Origin: CAZPBN01 sp964584935
GTDB lineage: Bacteria; Acidobacteriota; Aminicenantia; Aminicenantales; Aminicenantaceae
Direction of reading: 5' to 3'
DNA length: 64,000 bases
Assembly: GCA_964584935.1 (NCBI GenBank)
Contig: CAZPBN010000012.1
Location: 34,740 to 98,739, forward strand
Shown: positions 45,076 through 53,630 of the stretch, one piece after another
How positions within the stretch are numbered: position 1 is the stretch's first letter
How the letters are laid out: every line of letters starts with the position of its first letter
Program-made: the position numbers and the translations under genes
Notes under the pieces: model-generated
Told to the model about the DNA's origin: nothing
Databases searched by the model: none
The model's input: the letters and a program-made list of their open reading frames with translations, nothing else

Positions 45076-45774
45076 ATGGCTATCACAATTAAATGCGAAA
45101 AAAGAGACACTTTCGGCAAGAACGAATCTCGACGCTTGAGAAAAGAAGATAAGATGCCTGGCATTTTTTATGGGAGAAATGAAAAAAATATTCCTCTTAT
45201 TTTGGAAAAAGAGGATATATTTAAAGTATTGAAATCTGAAACAGGAGAAAATACTATTTTTAAAATTTCTTTTGGGGATTCCGAAAAAAAGGATGTGATG
45301 ATCAGAGAATTGCAAAGAGATCCAGTCACAGAGAAAGTTTTGCATGCAGACCTTGTCCATATCGCAATGGACCAAATAATCAGTATTTCTGTTCCTGTTG
45401 TGACAGAGGGAGAGGCTATTGGAGTGAAGAGTGAAGGAGGCTTTGTAGATTTTGTAACTCGAGAAGTGGATATAGAATGCCTTCCCAAGGATATTCCGGA
45501 TCATATTAAAATAGATATAACAGACCTTCATGTTAATCAATCATTTAAAGTTGGGGATATGACTCCGCCGGTGGGAGTGAAAATCACAAGTGATCCGGAT
45601 GAAATATTGATAAATGTATCACTTCCTCATGAAGAAGAGATTGAAGAAGAGGAAGTTGAAGAAGAACTTCTTGAAGGAGAAGAGGGCCCTGAGGTTATAG
45701 GAAAAGAAAAAGAAAAGGTTGAAGAAGAAGAAGAAAAAGAAGAGAAAGAAGGAAAAGGCGAAGAGAAGGAGTGA
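45076..45774 (+). CDS. rplY: Ribosomal protein bL25, Ctc form, with acidic tail
   Basis: The 232-residue protein has the L25 domain (CEKRDTFGKNESRRLRKEDK start with MPGIFYGR) binding 5S rRNA, then the CTC domain (VTEGEAIGVKSEGGFVDFVT and DITDLHVNQSFKVGD cores). The final 45 residues are almost only Glu and Lys with some Gly. The tail is not part of the family. It is downstream of prs and upstream of pth, the common prs-ctc-pth order. Confidence 0.95.
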   Translation: MAITIKCEKRDTFGKNESRRLRKEDKMPGIFYGRNEKNIPLILEKEDIFKVLKSETGENTIFKISFGDSEKKDVMIRELQRDPVTEKVLHADLVHIAMDQIISISVPVVTEGEAIGVKSEGGFVDFVTREVDIECLPKDIPDHIKIDITDLHVNQSFKVGDMTPPVGVKITSDPDEILINVSLPHEEEIEEEEVEEELLEGEEGPEVIGKEKEKVEEEEEKEEKEGKGEEKE

Positions 45775-45777
45775 TAT

Positions 45778-46365
45778 GTGTGGGCTGTGGTTGGATTGGG
45801 AAATCCAGGCAGGAAGTATTTACATACAAGGCATAATATAGGATTTGTTTTTATTAAAAACTTAGCCAAGAAATGGAAAGTCAGGCTAAAAAAAAGACGG
45901 TATTCATCGAAGATAGTTGAAGTCAAACGAAAAAATGATAGAATACTCTTAGTTATGCCTCAGACATTTATGAATCTAAGTGGAGTGGCAGTGAAACAGA
46001 TCATAGAAACAAAAGGAATTTCTCCTGAAAATATGGTGATTGTTTACGATGATTTGGATCTTTACGGAGGAGAGATCAGGATAAAAAAAGGAGGAAGTGC
46101 AGGGACTCACAGGGGAATGAATTCGATTATACAGGAATTGAATAACACCAATTTTCTTCGGATTAGGATAGGGATAGGACCCATGAATCCTGGAATTGAT
46201 GCCACGGATTATGTTCTGGCTCCTTTTGAAGAGGAAGAGAATATTCTTATGAAGGAAAGTATAGAAAAGGCTCTGAAAGCTCTGGAAATGATTCTGGATG
46301 GAGATGCAGAAGGAGCCATGAATGAATTTAATCAAAGAAAGAAAATTGTTGACGTAATAAATTAA
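45778..46365 (+). CDS. pth: Peptidyl-tRNA hydrolase
   Basis: The 195-residue enzyme recycles peptidyl-tRNA. It starts at GTG (VWAVVGLGNPGRKYLHTRHN, catalytic His in TRHNIG), has MPQTFMNLSG, VYDDLDLYGGEIRIKKGGS (core DDLDL) and GTHRGMNSI. The start lies 3 bases after the rplY stop. No ATG in frame is better placed. Confidence 0.96.
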   Translation: MWAVVGLGNPGRKYLHTRHNIGFVFIKNLAKKWKVRLKKRRYSSKIVEVKRKNDRILLVMPQTFMNLSGVAVKQIIETKGISPENMVIVYDDLDLYGGEIRIKKGGSAGTHRGMNSIIQELNNTNFLRIRIGIGPMNPGIDATDYVLAPFEEEENILMKESIEKALKALEMILDGDAEGAMNEFNQRKKIVDVIN

Positions 46366-46381
46366 GATAGTTATTAAAAAA

Positions 46382-46417
46382 AGCCTTCCTTGTTCCTTCT
46401 TTTTAGAGGGAGGGGCT
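46382..46417 (+). promoter_or_regulatory. Possible rpsF leader hairpin
   Basis: AGCC (46382-46385) pairs with GGCT (46414-46417) and TTCCT (46386-46390) with AGGGA (46407-46411), leaving two Gs bulged, in the 74-base pth-rpsF gap. S6-S18 autoregulatory leaders are known in this position; this hairpin is only a candidate. Confidence 0.3.
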
Positions 46418-46439
46418 ATTAATCCATAAGGAGGTATCT

Positions 46440-46883
46440 ATGAGACGATACGAAACAGCATTTGTCATTTCCCCCAAAGTTGAAGAAGAGGAACTGGAAA
46501 AGATTATCAGTCATATGACTGAAATCATCTCCAAGAAAGAGGGGAAATTGGTCAAGCAAGATAATTGGGGGAAAAGGAAACTAGCTTATCCGATAAACAA
46601 ATTTGATGAAGCTTATTATGTTTTTTTTCTTTATGATGGAGAACCAGACATACTAAAAGAGCTTGAAAAGAATTTTAGACAATCGGAAAAAATTCTTCGA
46701 TATTTGACAGTAAAAAAGGATATTGAAGAAAAAGTGAGATGGAAAAGAAAAACAAAGGATAAGAAAGAGAAAAAAGCCAAAGAAGAAGAAACAGAACCAC
46801 CCAAAGAAGAAAAGAAGGAGGCAGAGAAAGAAAAACAAGCAGAGGATTCTTCTTCATCAGAAACAATGAAAGAGGAGGAATAG
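46440..46883 (+). CDS. rpsF: Ribosomal protein bS6 with charged tail
   Basis: The first 100 or so residues are normal S6 (RYETAFVISPKVEEEELEK and DNWGKRKLAYPINK, EAYYVFFLYDG). The last 45 residues are an extended Lys/Glu tail ending in Ser/Glu. S6 binds S18 on the 30S platform. GGAGG lies 6 bases upstream. It precedes rpsR by 2 bp. Confidence 0.96.
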   Translation: MRRYETAFVISPKVEEEELEKIISHMTEIISKKEGKLVKQDNWGKRKLAYPINKFDEAYYVFFLYDGEPDILKELEKNFRQSEKILRYLTVKKDIEEKVRWKRKTKDKKEKKAKEEETEPPKEEKKEAEKEKQAEDSSSSETMKEEE

Positions 46884-46885
46884 AG

Positions 46886-47143
46886 ATGGTGCAAAAACAA
46901 CGAAGGCCGAGAAGAGGGTATAAGAGACCTTTTACAGCAAGAAGGAAAGTATGCCGGTTTTGTCAAAATAACATTAAAAATATCGATTATAAAGATATTG
47001 CTTTGCTAAAGAAATATGTTCCTGAAAGAGGGAAAATATCTCCCAGGCGGGTGACTGGGACGTGTGCTTTTCATCAAAGAAAGTTATCCTTGGCTATCAA
47101 AAGAGCCCGTTTGCTAGCATTGCTTCCTTATGTGAGTGATTAG
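46886..47143 (+). CDS. rpsR: Ribosomal protein bS18
   Basis: The 85-residue protein has a basic N-terminus and the core CRFCQNNIKNIDYKDIALLK, then ERGKISPRRVTGTCAFHQRK and IKRARLLALLPY. The Cys residues of CRFC plus TCAFH suggest a metal-binding form. It lies between rpsF and rplI. Confidence 0.97.
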   Translation: MVQKQRRPRRGYKRPFTARRKVCRFCQNNIKNIDYKDIALLKKYVPERGKISPRRVTGTCAFHQRKLSLAIKRARLLALLPYVSD

Positions 47144-47168
47144 TATATATTGTGATGGAGGAAGAATA

Positions 47169-47930
47169 ATGAAAGTCATATTAAAACAGGATATCGATAA
47201 CCTAGGGAAACGAGGAGAAATTGTTAATGTAGCCAATGGATATGGAAGGAATTACCTTATTCCTAAGAAATTAGCTATCAAGGTTACATCCTCTAATATG
47301 AAAATGATTGAGATTGAAAAAGTTTCCTTGGAGAAGCAAATTGAGAAGGAGAGATTGTCCTATCAGGAAGTTATTGATAAATTGAATCAAACAGAATTGA
47401 TATTTGAGAAAAAATCAAGTGAGAAAGATGTTATATTTGGTTCTGTGAGCGTTTCTGATATTAAGGAAGCTTTGGATAAGCTCGGCTTTGATATAGAAAA
47501 GAAGAAAATTGTTATGAAAGATCCTATTAAAAGATTAGGGAACTATACCATACCGATCAAGATTTTCCATGAAGACACTGCAGAAATTAAAGTCGAAGTT
47601 AAGAAAGAAGGGGAAGAAGCGGCAGAAAAAGAAGAAAAGAAAGAAGGTGAAGAGAAAAAAGATATTAAAAAAGAAGTCAGCGAGGTTAAAGAAGAAACAA
47701 AAGAGGCCAAAGAAGAGGTAGAGGAAACACCGATAGAGAAGGAAACAAAAGAAAAGGCTGAGCCTGTCAAGGATGAGGCAAAGGAAGAGGCTGAGAGTAG
47801 AGAAAAGGAGGGAGAAAAAGAAGACAAGGCCAAAAAAAAGGGAGAGCCTATAGAGGAAGAAATAAAAGAAAAAGCTGACAATAGAGAAAAAGAAGAAAAA
47901 AAGGAAGAAAAGAAAGAAGAAAAAAAATGA
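47169..47930 (+). CDS. rplI: Ribosomal protein bL9 with very long charged tail
   Basis: Residues about 1-148 are complete bL9: MKVILKQDIDNLGKRGEIVN, NGYGRNYLIPKKLA, a central helix and a C-terminal domain (KDVIFGSVSVSDI). The following 105 residues are an almost pure Glu/Lys/Ala repeat-like tail (EEKKEGEEKK, KEETKEAKEE and similar). bL9 normally ends at about 150. The ATG at 47169 follows GGAGGAAG; an upstream in-frame start is unlikely. Confidence 0.95.
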   Translation: MKVILKQDIDNLGKRGEIVNVANGYGRNYLIPKKLAIKVTSSNMKMIEIEKVSLEKQIEKERLSYQEVIDKLNQTELIFEKKSSEKDVIFGSVSVSDIKEALDKLGFDIEKKKIVMKDPIKRLGNYTIPIKIFHEDTAEIKVEVKKEGEEAAEKEEKKEGEEKKDIKKEVSEVKEETKEAKEEVEETPIEKETKEKAEPVKDEAKEEAESREKEGEKEDKAKKKGEPIEEEIKEKADNREKEEKKEEKKEEKK

Positions 47931-48018
47931 ATTAAGGAATTATTTTCTAAAAATGACGGCAGGGATATTAATTTTTTATCATTTCAATTGATTATGATAT
48001 ACTCAAAAAGGAGGCAGA

Positions 48019-49383
48019 GTGGATCTTGATTTAATGTTCCTTAAAAAGACTCCGCCTCATAACCTTGAAGCAGAAAAGACTGTCCTGGGAGGAATTCTTG
48101 TTAACAATAATAATCTTAATGTTGTTCTTTCCATTATTTCTCCCCAGGATTTTTATAAAGACGCCCACCAGAAGATAATTGAGAATATAATCCAAATGAT
48201 CGATAAAGGGATTCCTGTCGATCTCCTTTCGCTGACTGAGACACTTCAAAAAAGCGGGCGTCTTGAAGAAGTGGGGGGCGTTTCTTATCTTTCCTCATTA
48301 ATGGACGGGGTTCCGAGAAGCTTGAACATTGAATATCATACCAAAACAATAAAAGAAAAAGCTCTTTTGAGACGGCTTATTATTTCTTCAGCGAAAATCA
48401 TTTCTTCCAGTTATGAACAGAAAGAGGATCCAGACACTCTTTTGGATGCAGCTCAATCTGCGATTATAGATGTGGCTGAGCAGAGGATCAAACCTGGCTT
48501 TATCCCTGTGGGGGAATTGATGGATTCTTCTTTAGAGAGAATCAAAGCTCTGCAGCAGAGAAAGGAAGCTGTTACCGGTATCCCAACAGGTTTCCAGGAT
48601 CTTGACCGCTGGACTTCAGGATTGCATGATTCAGAATTTATTGTCATAGCCGCGCGTCCTTCAATGGGAAAGACGGCATTAGCTTTAAACATTTCTCATC
48701 ATGTGGGGGTAAATACAGATTTTTCCGTGGGATTTTTTTCCCTAGAAATGGCTAAGGAACAATTGTTGCTCCGGCTTCTCTGTGCTGAGGCCCAGTTGGA
48801 TATCGGGGATGTAAGGAAAGGTTTTGTTGGAGAACGCGGATATGAAAAGCTTAAGATGGCTGGAGAACTGCTTTCCAAGGCGAAAATATTTGTTGATGAG
48901 ACTCCCGGGTTAAGTGTTATGGAAATGAAAGCAAAAGCCAGAAGATTGAAAATGGAAAACAATCTTGACCTTTTGTTTGTGGATTATATGCAGCTTATGA
49001 GAGCAGGAGCAAGGTTTGAAAACAGAACCCAGGAAGTTTCTTATATTTCGAGGTCATTAAAAGAATTAGCCAAAGAAATTAAAATCCCGGTGGCGGGCAT
49101 TTCGCAGCTGAGCCGAAACCCGGAACGAGGACGGACCAAAGCTAGGCCCATGCTCTCTGATTTAAGAGAGTCCGGCGCCATTGAACAGGATGCCGATGTG
49201 GTTATTTTCATTTATAGACCTGAAGTTTATAATCGCGATGATGAAAATCTCAAGGGGATTGCTAATGTTTTGATAGCCAAACAGAGAAATGGTCCCACAG
49301 GAGATTTAGAATTGGTTTTCTTGGACAAATTTGCCCGGTTTGCTAATAAGGAAATTTATACTTTTGATTCGACAAATGAATAA
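48019..49383 (+). CDS. dnaB: Replicative DNA helicase
   Basis: The 454-residue helicase has the N-terminal DnaG-binding domain (PPHNLEAEKTVLGGILV), a linker and a RecA-type core with Walker A AARPSMGKTALAL, Walker B LLFVDYMQLM, and the arginine region LSDLRESGAIEQDADVV. It starts at GTG after AAAGGAGG. No intein is present. It overlaps the mlaE start by 8 bp. Confidence 0.97.
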   Translation: MDLDLMFLKKTPPHNLEAEKTVLGGILVNNNNLNVVLSIISPQDFYKDAHQKIIENIIQMIDKGIPVDLLSLTETLQKSGRLEEVGGVSYLSSLMDGVPRSLNIEYHTKTIKEKALLRRLIISSAKIISSSYEQKEDPDTLLDAAQSAIIDVAEQRIKPGFIPVGELMDSSLERIKALQQRKEAVTGIPTGFQDLDRWTSGLHDSEFIVIAARPSMGKTALALNISHHVGVNTDFSVGFFSLEMAKEQLLLRLLCAEAQLDIGDVRKGFVGERGYEKLKMAGELLSKAKIFVDETPGLSVMEMKAKARRLKMENNLDLLFVDYMQLMRAGARFENRTQEVSYISRSLKELAKEIKIPVAGISQLSRNPERGRTKARPMLSDLRESGAIEQDADVVIFIYRPEVYNRDDENLKGIANVLIAKQRNGPTGDLELVFLDKFARFANKEIYTFDSTNE

Positions 49384-50167
49384 ACAAAAAAGTAAACAGA
49401 AACAGTATTTATTCTCCTTTATCAATCAGCTTGGTGAAATTGGGATGCTTTTTGTCCAAACTGTAAAAAACATGTTCAGAAAGCCATGGGAAGGCAAAAT
49501 CTTTTTACAGCAGCTGGAAGAGATTGGGGTCAAATCTTTACCGGTCATAGCGTTGACGGCAGCTTTTGGAGGGCTTGTCTTTGGGCATCAAACTTATCAT
49601 GGGTTTCACCGATATATAGGTCCAGGATCTGAAGCTTACGGCGGACCAATCATTTCACTGGGTCTTTCTAAAGAGTTGATTCCTATATTGGTCGGTCTTA
49701 TGGTATCAGGTAGAGTGGGGTCAGCGATGACAGCTGAAATTGGGACAATGAAAATCACCGAACAGATTGATGCCCTCTTCAGCTTAGGGGCGAATCCAAT
49801 CAAATACCTGGTTGTCCCAAGAACACTCGCCTCTTTCATAATGCTTCCTTGCTTGACACTTTATGGAGATATCATTGGAATTGTGGCTGGATATTTTTAT
49901 AATGTGGCTGTCATGGGAGTAAACAGTGTGGTTTATTTAAGGAATACCATCAATTATCTGGAATTGTGGGATGTGGCAAGTGGACTGATAAAGGCAGCTA
50001 TTTTTGGAATCATCATAGCGATCATTGGGTGTTGGCAAGGATTGAATGCTGAAGGAGGAGCCAAAGGAGTTGGGAAAGCGACCACTCTTACAGTGGTGGT
50101 TAGCAGTATAAGCATATTGATCGTTAACTTTTTTCTCAGTAAAGCCCTACCGGGAAGTTTGAGTTAA
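49376..50167 (+). CDS. mlaE: MlaE-type ABC transporter permease
   Basis: The protein of about 263 residues has five or six membrane helices and MlaE/YrbE motifs: GLSKELIPILVGLMVSGRVG (core ELIPILVGL), SAMTAEIGTMKITEQIDAL (core AEIGTM) and a NTINYLELWDVASGLIKA end. With the following ATPase and MCE protein it moves phospholipids between membranes. Its start overlaps dnaB; its stop shares a base with mlaF. MlaB and MlaC are absent here. Confidence 0.92.
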   Translation: MNKQKSKQKQYLFSFINQLGEIGMLFVQTVKNMFRKPWEGKIFLQQLEEIGVKSLPVIALTAAFGGLVFGHQTYHGFHRYIGPGSEAYGGPIISLGLSKELIPILVGLMVSGRVGSAMTAEIGTMKITEQIDALFSLGANPIKYLVVPRTLASFIMLPCLTLYGDIIGIVAGYFYNVAVMGVNSVVYLRNTINYLELWDVASGLIKAAIFGIIIAIIGCWQGLNAEGGAKGVGKATTLTVVVSSISILIVNFFLSKALPGSLS

Positions 50168-50913
50168 TGATACGGATAGCAAACCTTCATAAATCTTTTG
50201 GAGACAATAAAGTTCTTTGTGGAGTCAATCTTAAGGTTAATAAAGATGAAACACTTGTTATTATTGGACAGAGCGGATCGGGCAAAAGTGTCCTACTTAA
50301 ACATATAATTGGGATCATGAAACCAGACAAGGGAAAAGTGTATGTTGACGGAATTGAGATAACAAGTCTTAAGGGGAATGAAATCCATAAAATAACAAGA
50401 AAGTTCGGAATGCTTTTTCAGGGGTCGGCTTTGTTTGATTCAATGACAGTTGGTGAAAATATAAGTTTTGGTATCAGGAGATACTTGAATATTTCAGAGG
50501 ATGAAATCCAAAAATTAGTCTCAGAGAGCCTGGACAAGGTTGGCCTTAAAGGAATTGAAAACCTTATGCCTCATGAACTAAGTGGAGGAATGAAAAAAAG
50601 AGTTGGGTTAGCCAGGGCTATTTCTTACAAGCCTGAAATCATTCTTTATGACGAACCATCGACAGGAATAGATCCCATCAGAGCCGATGCTATAAATGAA
50701 TTGATAAAAATAATGAAAGATAAATTAAAAGGAGCTTCAGTGGTGATAACCCATGATATGGTCAGTGCTTATAAAGTAGCGGATCGAATAGCCATGCTGT
50801 ATGAAGGCAGGATTATTGAAGAGGGAAATCCTCTAGAGATTCAAGGCTCTAAAAATCCTATTGTGCAGCAGTTTATAACTGGGAAAGCAGAAGGCCCTAT
50901 TAAAAATTGGTGA
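50167..50913 (+). CDS. mlaF: MlaF-type ABC transporter ATPase
   Basis: The 248-residue ATPase has Walker A IGQSGSGKSVLLKHI, the Q-loop region FQGSALFDSMTVGENI, signature ELSGGMKKRVGLARAI and Walker B ILYDEPSTGIDP. GSALFDSMTV is characteristic of the Mla/MCE-associated subfamily. It lies between the permease and the MCE protein. Confidence 0.94.
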   Translation: MIRIANLHKSFGDNKVLCGVNLKVNKDETLVIIGQSGSGKSVLLKHIIGIMKPDKGKVYVDGIEITSLKGNEIHKITRKFGMLFQGSALFDSMTVGENISFGIRRYLNISEDEIQKLVSESLDKVGLKGIENLMPHELSGGMKKRVGLARAISYKPEIILYDEPSTGIDPIRADAINELIKIMKDKLKGASVVITHDMVSAYKVADRIAMLYEGRIIEEGNPLEIQGSKNPIVQQFITGKAEGPIKNW

Positions 50914-50940
50914 AAAAATTCATATGACAAGGAAAAAGGA

Positions 50941-52245
50941 ATGAAAAGGGAAACAAAAATTGGGTTATTCTTGGGAGTTGTCCTATTGATCGTTGCCTTA
51001 TTTATTATGTTTGTTGGGAATATAAAAGTTTTATTTGAAAAGGAAGGATATCCCCTCTATGTTGATTTTGACTCTGTCACCGGTTTGGATAAGAGAGCTA
51101 TTGTCAGAATGGCGGGGGTCAAAATCGGATATGTTAAAGAGATTGGGCTCAAGGATATGCGGGCGCACATTAGAATGGATATTAATGATGGAACTAAGAT
51201 AGCAAAAGGATCGAAAGCGACGCTTGCTTCTGTGGGGCTTCTGGGAGAAAAGCATATTGAGATTCTACCCGGAGAAGGAGATGAGTATTATCAGCCAGGA
51301 GATACAATCGAAGGTATTGCTGCTGTCAGTTTTGACCAGCTTGGGACTCTTTTATTCTCTATAGGGAATGAAATTAAGGAGGTAGGAAAAGATATAAGGA
51401 AGCTGATTGGAAAGGAATCAAGAACTGATATTAAGAAAACATTGGAGAGCATTTCAGATTTGACAAATGAATTGAATGACTTTTTCAGTGCCAACAGGAA
51501 AGAATTGGGTGCCGCTATAAGCAAATCCTCCCAAACGGTCCAGAAATTAGAGACACAGATCGATAGTCTTTCCAGCAACCTGGATGAATTGGTAGGCACT
51601 ATGAGTGAGGTTATCGAAGAAAACAGGGAAAATGTAAAGCTTAACTTAGAAAATATTAAAGAATTGATTTCCAGTACAGAAGAATCATTGAAACTTATCA
51701 AAGAAGCGCTGGAGAAAATAAGCAAAGGAGAGGGCAGTTTAGGAAAACTTGTTCAAAAACCAGATCTTTACAACAAGGTTGAAGAAACTATAAACAGAGT
51801 GAATGATTTGGCTCAGCCGGTATCGAAACTAAAGCTTTCAGGGGAATTCCGACTAGATTATTTTCAAAAAAAAAAGGATGTCAAAGGATATTTTTCTGTT
51901 GATTTCTGGTGGACAGAAAAGAATTTTGTGCTAGGACAAATCGTTCATAATCCATCTCTGGAACAATTCACCTACTCATTACAGGCAGGGATTCGATGGG
52001 GAGCATTTTCTCCCCGGGCAGGTATTATCGAGTCAAAAATGGGGATTGGGTTGGACTATTACCTATTCAATGATAAATTAAGATTGAGTTTGGAGAGTTT
52101 TGATTTCAACAGAACGCCTCGTCCCCGATTCCGGTTTCTGACCAGATATTTTGCTTCCAAAAAAATCTATGTTCTTTTTGGTATCGATAGCTTCACATTA
52201 GCTCCAAAACGGGAATTATTTTTTGGAATGGGAATTGATCTCTGA
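50941..52245 (+). CDS. mlaD: MCE-domain protein (MlaD-like) with beta-strand-rich C-terminus
   Basis: The 434-residue protein has an N-terminal membrane anchor (LFLGVVLLIVALFIMFVG), the MCE domain (VTGLDKRAIVRMAGVKIGYV with core RMAGVKIG, and LASVGLLGEKHIEILPG core), then a coiled coil of about 150 residues with two SSNLDELVGTMSEV-like segments. The last 130 residues are alternating hydrophobic/aromatic strands (FSVDFWWTEKNF, IRWGAFSPRAGI, FFGMGIDL) like part of a beta-barrel. It could bridge toward the outer membrane. Last base pair overlaps radA start. Confidence 0.88.
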   Translation: MKRETKIGLFLGVVLLIVALFIMFVGNIKVLFEKEGYPLYVDFDSVTGLDKRAIVRMAGVKIGYVKEIGLKDMRAHIRMDINDGTKIAKGSKATLASVGLLGEKHIEILPGEGDEYYQPGDTIEGIAAVSFDQLGTLLFSIGNEIKEVGKDIRKLIGKESRTDIKKTLESISDLTNELNDFFSANRKELGAAISKSSQTVQKLETQIDSLSSNLDELVGTMSEVIEENRENVKLNLENIKELISSTEESLKLIKEALEKISKGEGSLGKLVQKPDLYNKVEETINRVNDLAQPVSKLKLSGEFRLDYFQKKKDVKGYFSVDFWWTEKNFVLGQIVHNPSLEQFTYSLQAGIRWGAFSPRAGIIESKMGIGLDYYLFNDKLRLSLESFDFNRTPRPRFRFLTRYFASKKIYVLFGIDSFTLAPKRELFFGMGIDL

Positions 52246-53606
52246 TGAAAAAGGATGCTATTTTTACCTGCCAGAATTGTGGCTTTTGTACCCCCAAATG
52301 GATGGGAAGATGTCCTAATTGCGGAGAATGGAGTTCTCTGGTTGAGGAAGTTAAAGAAGAAGAAGTTATTGAAAGTGCCTTTCCTCTTTCCAAGCCTCTT
52401 TTATATGAGAAGGTCAAAGAGACTAAGAAAGAACGTTTGAAAACGAATATCGAAGAACTCAATCAGGTTCTGGGCGGGGGAGTTGTCCTTGGGTCACTTG
52501 TTCTGATTGGCGGAGAACCAGGAATAGGAAAATCAACCCTCCTTCTTCAATTGAGCGGCGGATTTTCTGAAATGAGTGAGTCGATCTTGTATGTATCGGG
52601 AGAAGAGTCCTTAGAGCAGACTAAACTTCGGGGAGAAAGGCTGGGAATTAAAAACGGAAAGCTTTATCTTTTGGCAGAAACAAATCTTGAGAGAATTATA
52701 TCCCAGGCAGAAAAGTTGAAACCAATTGTGTTTATTCTGGACTCTGTGCAAACCGTGTATTCCTCAAAACTGTCATCAAGCCCGGGAACAATCAGTCAAG
52801 TTAGAGAAGTGACCAATCAAGTGTTCCGGTTTGCTAAAAAAAGTCAAGTGGCATCATTTCTGATAGGACATATCACAAAGGAAGGTTCTTTAGCCGGGCC
52901 AAAGTCACTGGAGCATATGGTGGATGTGGTTTTATATTTTGAGGGAGAACGGGAACGCAATCACCGCGTTCTAAGGGCATTGAAAAACAGATTTGGTCCT
53001 GTTTCTGAACTGGCAGTTTTTGAAATGGGAAACAAAGGTCTTGATGTCATTGCCAATCCATCTGAATTTTTTTTAAAAGAAAGGCCAAAAGTTGGAACGG
53101 GCAGTGTGGTTGTCTGCACGGTTAAAGGGTCCCGACCCTTATTGGCGGAAGTTCAGGCTCTTGTTTCTTCAACTTTATTTACAGGGAATCCCAGGAGGAT
53201 GACAGTCGGTCTGGATCATTTTCGCACCTCCATGTTATTGGCTATTATAGAGAAAAGACTTGGCTATGGTTTCTCAGGAGAAGATATCTATCTCAATGTG
53301 GCGGGAGGCTTGAGGCTCAACGAAACAGCCGTTGATATAGGAGTTATTGCAGCGGTTGTTTCTTGTTTAAAAAATAAGGTGATTCCACAGGATCTCTGTT
53401 TGTTTGGAGAAGTTGGATTGAGTGGAGAAATCCGTTCTGTGAATCAGCCTCTAGCACGGATCAAAGAAGCCACTTCCCTTGGTTTTAAACAGGCGGTCAT
53501 TCCCAAAAACAATCTCGATACTTTAGAGAAAGAAGATATACAAGATGTTAGGCTTTACGGAGTTCAGAACGTAAAGGAAGCATTAATGAATGTATTTAAA
53601 AGATAA
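52245..53606 (+). CDS. radA: DNA repair protein RadA
   Basis: The 453-residue protein has the N-terminal C4 zinc finger (Cys9, 12, 23, 26 in CQNCGFC and CPNCGEW), Walker A GGEPGIGKST (89-98), the RadA-specific LKNRFGP loop and a C-terminal Lon-like domain (GLRLNETAVDIGVIAAVVS cores). It processes recombination intermediates and branch migration. It follows mlaD with overlapping start, then the PIN-TRAM gene. Confidence 0.96.
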   Translation: MKKDAIFTCQNCGFCTPKWMGRCPNCGEWSSLVEEVKEEEVIESAFPLSKPLLYEKVKETKKERLKTNIEELNQVLGGGVVLGSLVLIGGEPGIGKSTLLLQLSGGFSEMSESILYVSGEESLEQTKLRGERLGIKNGKLYLLAETNLERIISQAEKLKPIVFILDSVQTVYSSKLSSSPGTISQVREVTNQVFRFAKKSQVASFLIGHITKEGSLAGPKSLEHMVDVVLYFEGERERNHRVLRALKNRFGPVSELAVFEMGNKGLDVIANPSEFFLKERPKVGTGSVVVCTVKGSRPLLAEVQALVSSTLFTGNPRRMTVGLDHFRTSMLLAIIEKRLGYGFSGEDIYLNVAGGLRLNETAVDIGVIAAVVSCLKNKVIPQDLCLFGEVGLSGEIRSVNQPLARIKEATSLGFKQAVIPKNNLDTLEKEDIQDVRLYGVQNVKEALMNVFKR

Positions 53607-53630
53607 TATATAAATTAAAAGGATTATAGA

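Noticed and set aside
45627..45926. Antisense open frame across the bL25 tail and pth start
   Set aside because: It is the complement of Glu/Lys codons, giving a Ser/Phe-rich low-complexity string; pth and rplY explain the region.
46631..46966. Antisense open frames across the bS6 tail
   Set aside because: Low-complexity complement of the charged tail with no start signal.
47543..47881. Antisense Ser-rich open frame across the bL9 tail
   Set aside because: Mirror of GAA/AAA codons; not protein-like.
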